Below are positions 4,561-5,834 of a stretch of 5,834 nt of DNA, one piece after another. Both the position numbers and the translations under genes were made by a program. Numbering within the stretch: position 1 is the first letter of the stretch; each line of letters opens with the position of its first letter. The stretch is from contig CAYWJU010000033.1 in assembly GCA_964458645.1 (NCBI GenBank), positions 1 to 5,834 of the forward strand, in the 5' to 3' direction. This DNA comes from DAORHV01 sp964458645 (GTDB lineage: Bacteria; Patescibacteriota; Gracilibacteria; Peribacterales; Peribacteraceae). The notes beneath the pieces were generated by a model. The model saw only the letters and a program-made list of their open reading frames with translations. It did not search any database and was not told the origin of the DNA.

Positions 4561-5834
4561 TTAGCCGTTGTAGCTGGTTCCGTTGACGCTGGTGTCTGGG
4601 TACTCGATCCAGTTGAAGATCGTGGTGGTCGAGTTGTCTTTGTCGAGCCATACAACGTGGCTGTTGGCTGAACCGAAGACAGTCTCAATCGGGTTCTCGT
4701 TGATACCCTGGAGAGACACCTGGAGCGTGGAAGTGGACGCGTTGCTGATCTTAGCGTTCACAACGTGAGCCTCAAGCACGATGGTTGCATCGGTGCCTGG
4801 GTCGATTTCCGTGTTCACGAGCGATGCAGCCTTACCTGGCACGCTGGTGGTGTCACGGAAGCCCGAACAGAGGACGACCAATGAACCGGAAGCGCCGTTA
4901 CCGGAGACGCTGGTTCCAGCGGCGGTGCAGGTGTGCTTCACAGTCGGGTCAGCCTTGTTGTAGACCTTGAAGGTCGACGAGGCGAGGAGCTTGTTGTCGC
5001 CAGAACCAAGCTGCACGTTCGTTGCGTTGACGTTGAAGATTACACCGGAGAGGGTCCACTTGTTGGTGCCGTTCTTCAGGTTGTTCGCAGCTGCGGTGGA
5101 GAACTTGAACTGGGCGATGGCGCGCTGTGTGCCGGTCGGGATCGCGGTGCCGTTTGCGTTCGGATCGGCGTTCGTGATCGAAGTGACCTTGGACAGGACG
5201 ACATCGTTGAAGGAACCGCGCATAGCTGCGTTTGCAGCAGCCGTGCCAGCACCGATGAAGACCTCACCTTCTGGGGTGGCGTTAGCATCGTTGAGATCGA
5301 GATCGTTGCTGGAAAGCAGACCGCGTGCGCGGACGGCTCCAGTGGACGTGCTCGGAGTCGGGTCCATCTTGATCTGTACGTCGTGGCCGGCAACTGCACC
5401 ATCGACGTCCGTGCGCATGCGCGGGCGAATGATGATGTTCGTGTTCGAGCCCTTCGGAACGATGAATTCGCGGTTGTCCATGTTTGCACACATGGAGTTC
5501 GAAGCGACAGCAACGTTTCCGCAACCAGCGACCGTAGCCGTGGTGAACGGAGTCGTAGCGCCGACGAGGTAAAGCTCGAGGCGGTCAACGTTCGTCGAGA
5601 GCGACGCAGCGTTGGCACCGGAAGCCGTGAAGACGAGGTCCGTGACGTCGATATCCTCGTACTCAGCGTGGAACTGCAGGCGGAGGATTTCGTCGGCCAG
5701 AGAACCACCAAGCAGCTGCTTGGCCTTCACCGGAGACGAAGACTTGGTCACGTACAGGTCACCCTGGCTTCGCAACGAGTAGATCGTGGACGGAACAACC
5801 GTGGCCTGGATCTCGGCAGCAGCGGTGCCAAGAG
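4561..5834 (-). CDS. secreted surface-layer-like protein, C-terminal 423 residues (5' end outside window)
   Basis: The frame is open to the right edge, so the N-terminus and any signal peptide are not visible. The fragment is rich in Ser, Thr, Ala, Asn and Asp and alternates short hydrophobic and polar residues as in secreted beta-sandwich proteins. Counting from the edge, module 1 spans about residues 48-160 (from ADEILRLQFHAEY, with DRLELYLVG and NTNIIIRPRM). Module 2 spans about 237-378 (from QRAIAQFKFS, with STFKVYNKADP and DATIVLEAHVV). Each has one Cys pair in a loop: Cys104/Cys115 and Cys302/Cys322. Between them DLDLNDANATPE loosely resembles an EF-hand loop. The end, VVWLDKDNSTTTIFNWIEYP to TSYNG, carries a Trp-Asp-rich tail. 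There is no LPXTG motif or C-terminal membrane helix, so the anchoring is unknown. Similar proteins are common in Patescibacteria, but the family assignment is by overall character only. Confidence 0.8.
   Translation of the reverse strand, partial: LGTAAAEIQATVVPSTIYSLRSQGDLYVTKSSSPVKAKQLLGGSLADEILRLQFHAEYEDIDVTDLVFTASGANAASLSTNVDRLELYLVGATTPFTTATVAGCGNVAVASNSMCANMDNREFIVPKGSNTNIIIRPRMRTDVDGAVAGHDVQIKMDPTPSTSTGAVRARGLLSSNDLDLNDANATPEGEVFIGAGTAAANAAMRGSFNDVVLSKVTSITNADPNANGTAIPTGTQRAIAQFKFSTAAANNLKNGTNKWTLSGVIFNVNATNVQLGSGDNKLLASSTFKVYNKADPTVKHTCTAAGTSVSGNGASGSLVVLCSGFRDTTSVPGKAASLVNTEIDPGTDATIVLEAHVVNAKISNASTSTLQVSLQGINENPIETVFGSANSHVVWLDKDNSTTTIFNWIEYPDTSVNGTSYNG

Noticed and set aside
5335..5370. 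True EF-hand or dockerin calcium site in the surface protein
   Set aside because: DLDLNDANATPE has acidic or Asn residues at loop positions 1, 3, 5 and 12, but lacks Gly at 6 and a hydrophobic residue at 8, so it was kept only as a loose resemblance.
4967..5572. 201-codon plus-strand frame opposite the surface protein
   Set aside because: Antisense shadow of the surface protein gene, with no recognisable domain and no start signal.

Overview
The window holds five protein genes from a bacterial chromosome. Two are cut by the window edges, and one is interrupted by a 100-N assembly gap. The sequence is moderately GC-rich and uses a standard code; the stops seen are TAG, TAG, TAG and TAA. My best guess for the source is a Patescibacteria/CPR genome of the Peregrinibacteria/Peribacteria type. 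The reasons are a FemAB-type peptidoglycan bridge enzyme standing alone, a large Ser/Thr/Asn-rich secreted beta-sandwich protein, an rpoB that is not directly preceded by rplL, and gene starts without Shine-Dalgarno sequences. This placement is inference and rests on no single diagnostic marker.

Layout. 1-1811 (minus) is the N-terminal 603 residues of RpoB, the RNA polymerase beta subunit. It has a Lys/Ala/Pro-rich N-terminal tail and Asn at the rifampicin-pocket position equivalent to E. coli His526. Its leader (about 1812-1920) carries overlapping hairpins and a possible 20-codon upstream ORF whose TGA overlaps the rpoB ATG. A good sigma70-type promoter lies at 1926-1953. Immediately upstream of it is the intrinsic terminator (1968-2004) of the next gene, so rpoB has its own promoter here. 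2024-2603 (minus) is a small secreted Cys-rich protein made of nearly identical 49-residue repeats. The N gap falls exactly in phase with the repeat. 2664-3272 (minus) is a complete Mn-type superoxide dismutase, 60 bp upstream of the Cys-rich gene and possibly co-transcribed with it.

3397-4377 (plus) is a complete FemAB/FemX-family aminoacyltransferase, transcribed divergently from sodA. It converges on 4561-5834 (minus), the C-terminal 423 residues of a secreted surface protein. The 183-bp convergent spacer is packed with three hairpins, the last a strong bidirectional terminator.

Functionally the window combines a core transcription gene with cell-envelope and extracellular functions: wall cross-bridge synthesis, a surface-layer-like protein, and a disulfide-type secreted repeat protein beside an antioxidant enzyme. 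I found no tRNA, rRNA, CRISPR array, insertion sequence or phage gene. The points most worth following up are the Cys-rich repeat gene, whose true length is hidden by the gap, and the unusual features of RpoB and its leader.
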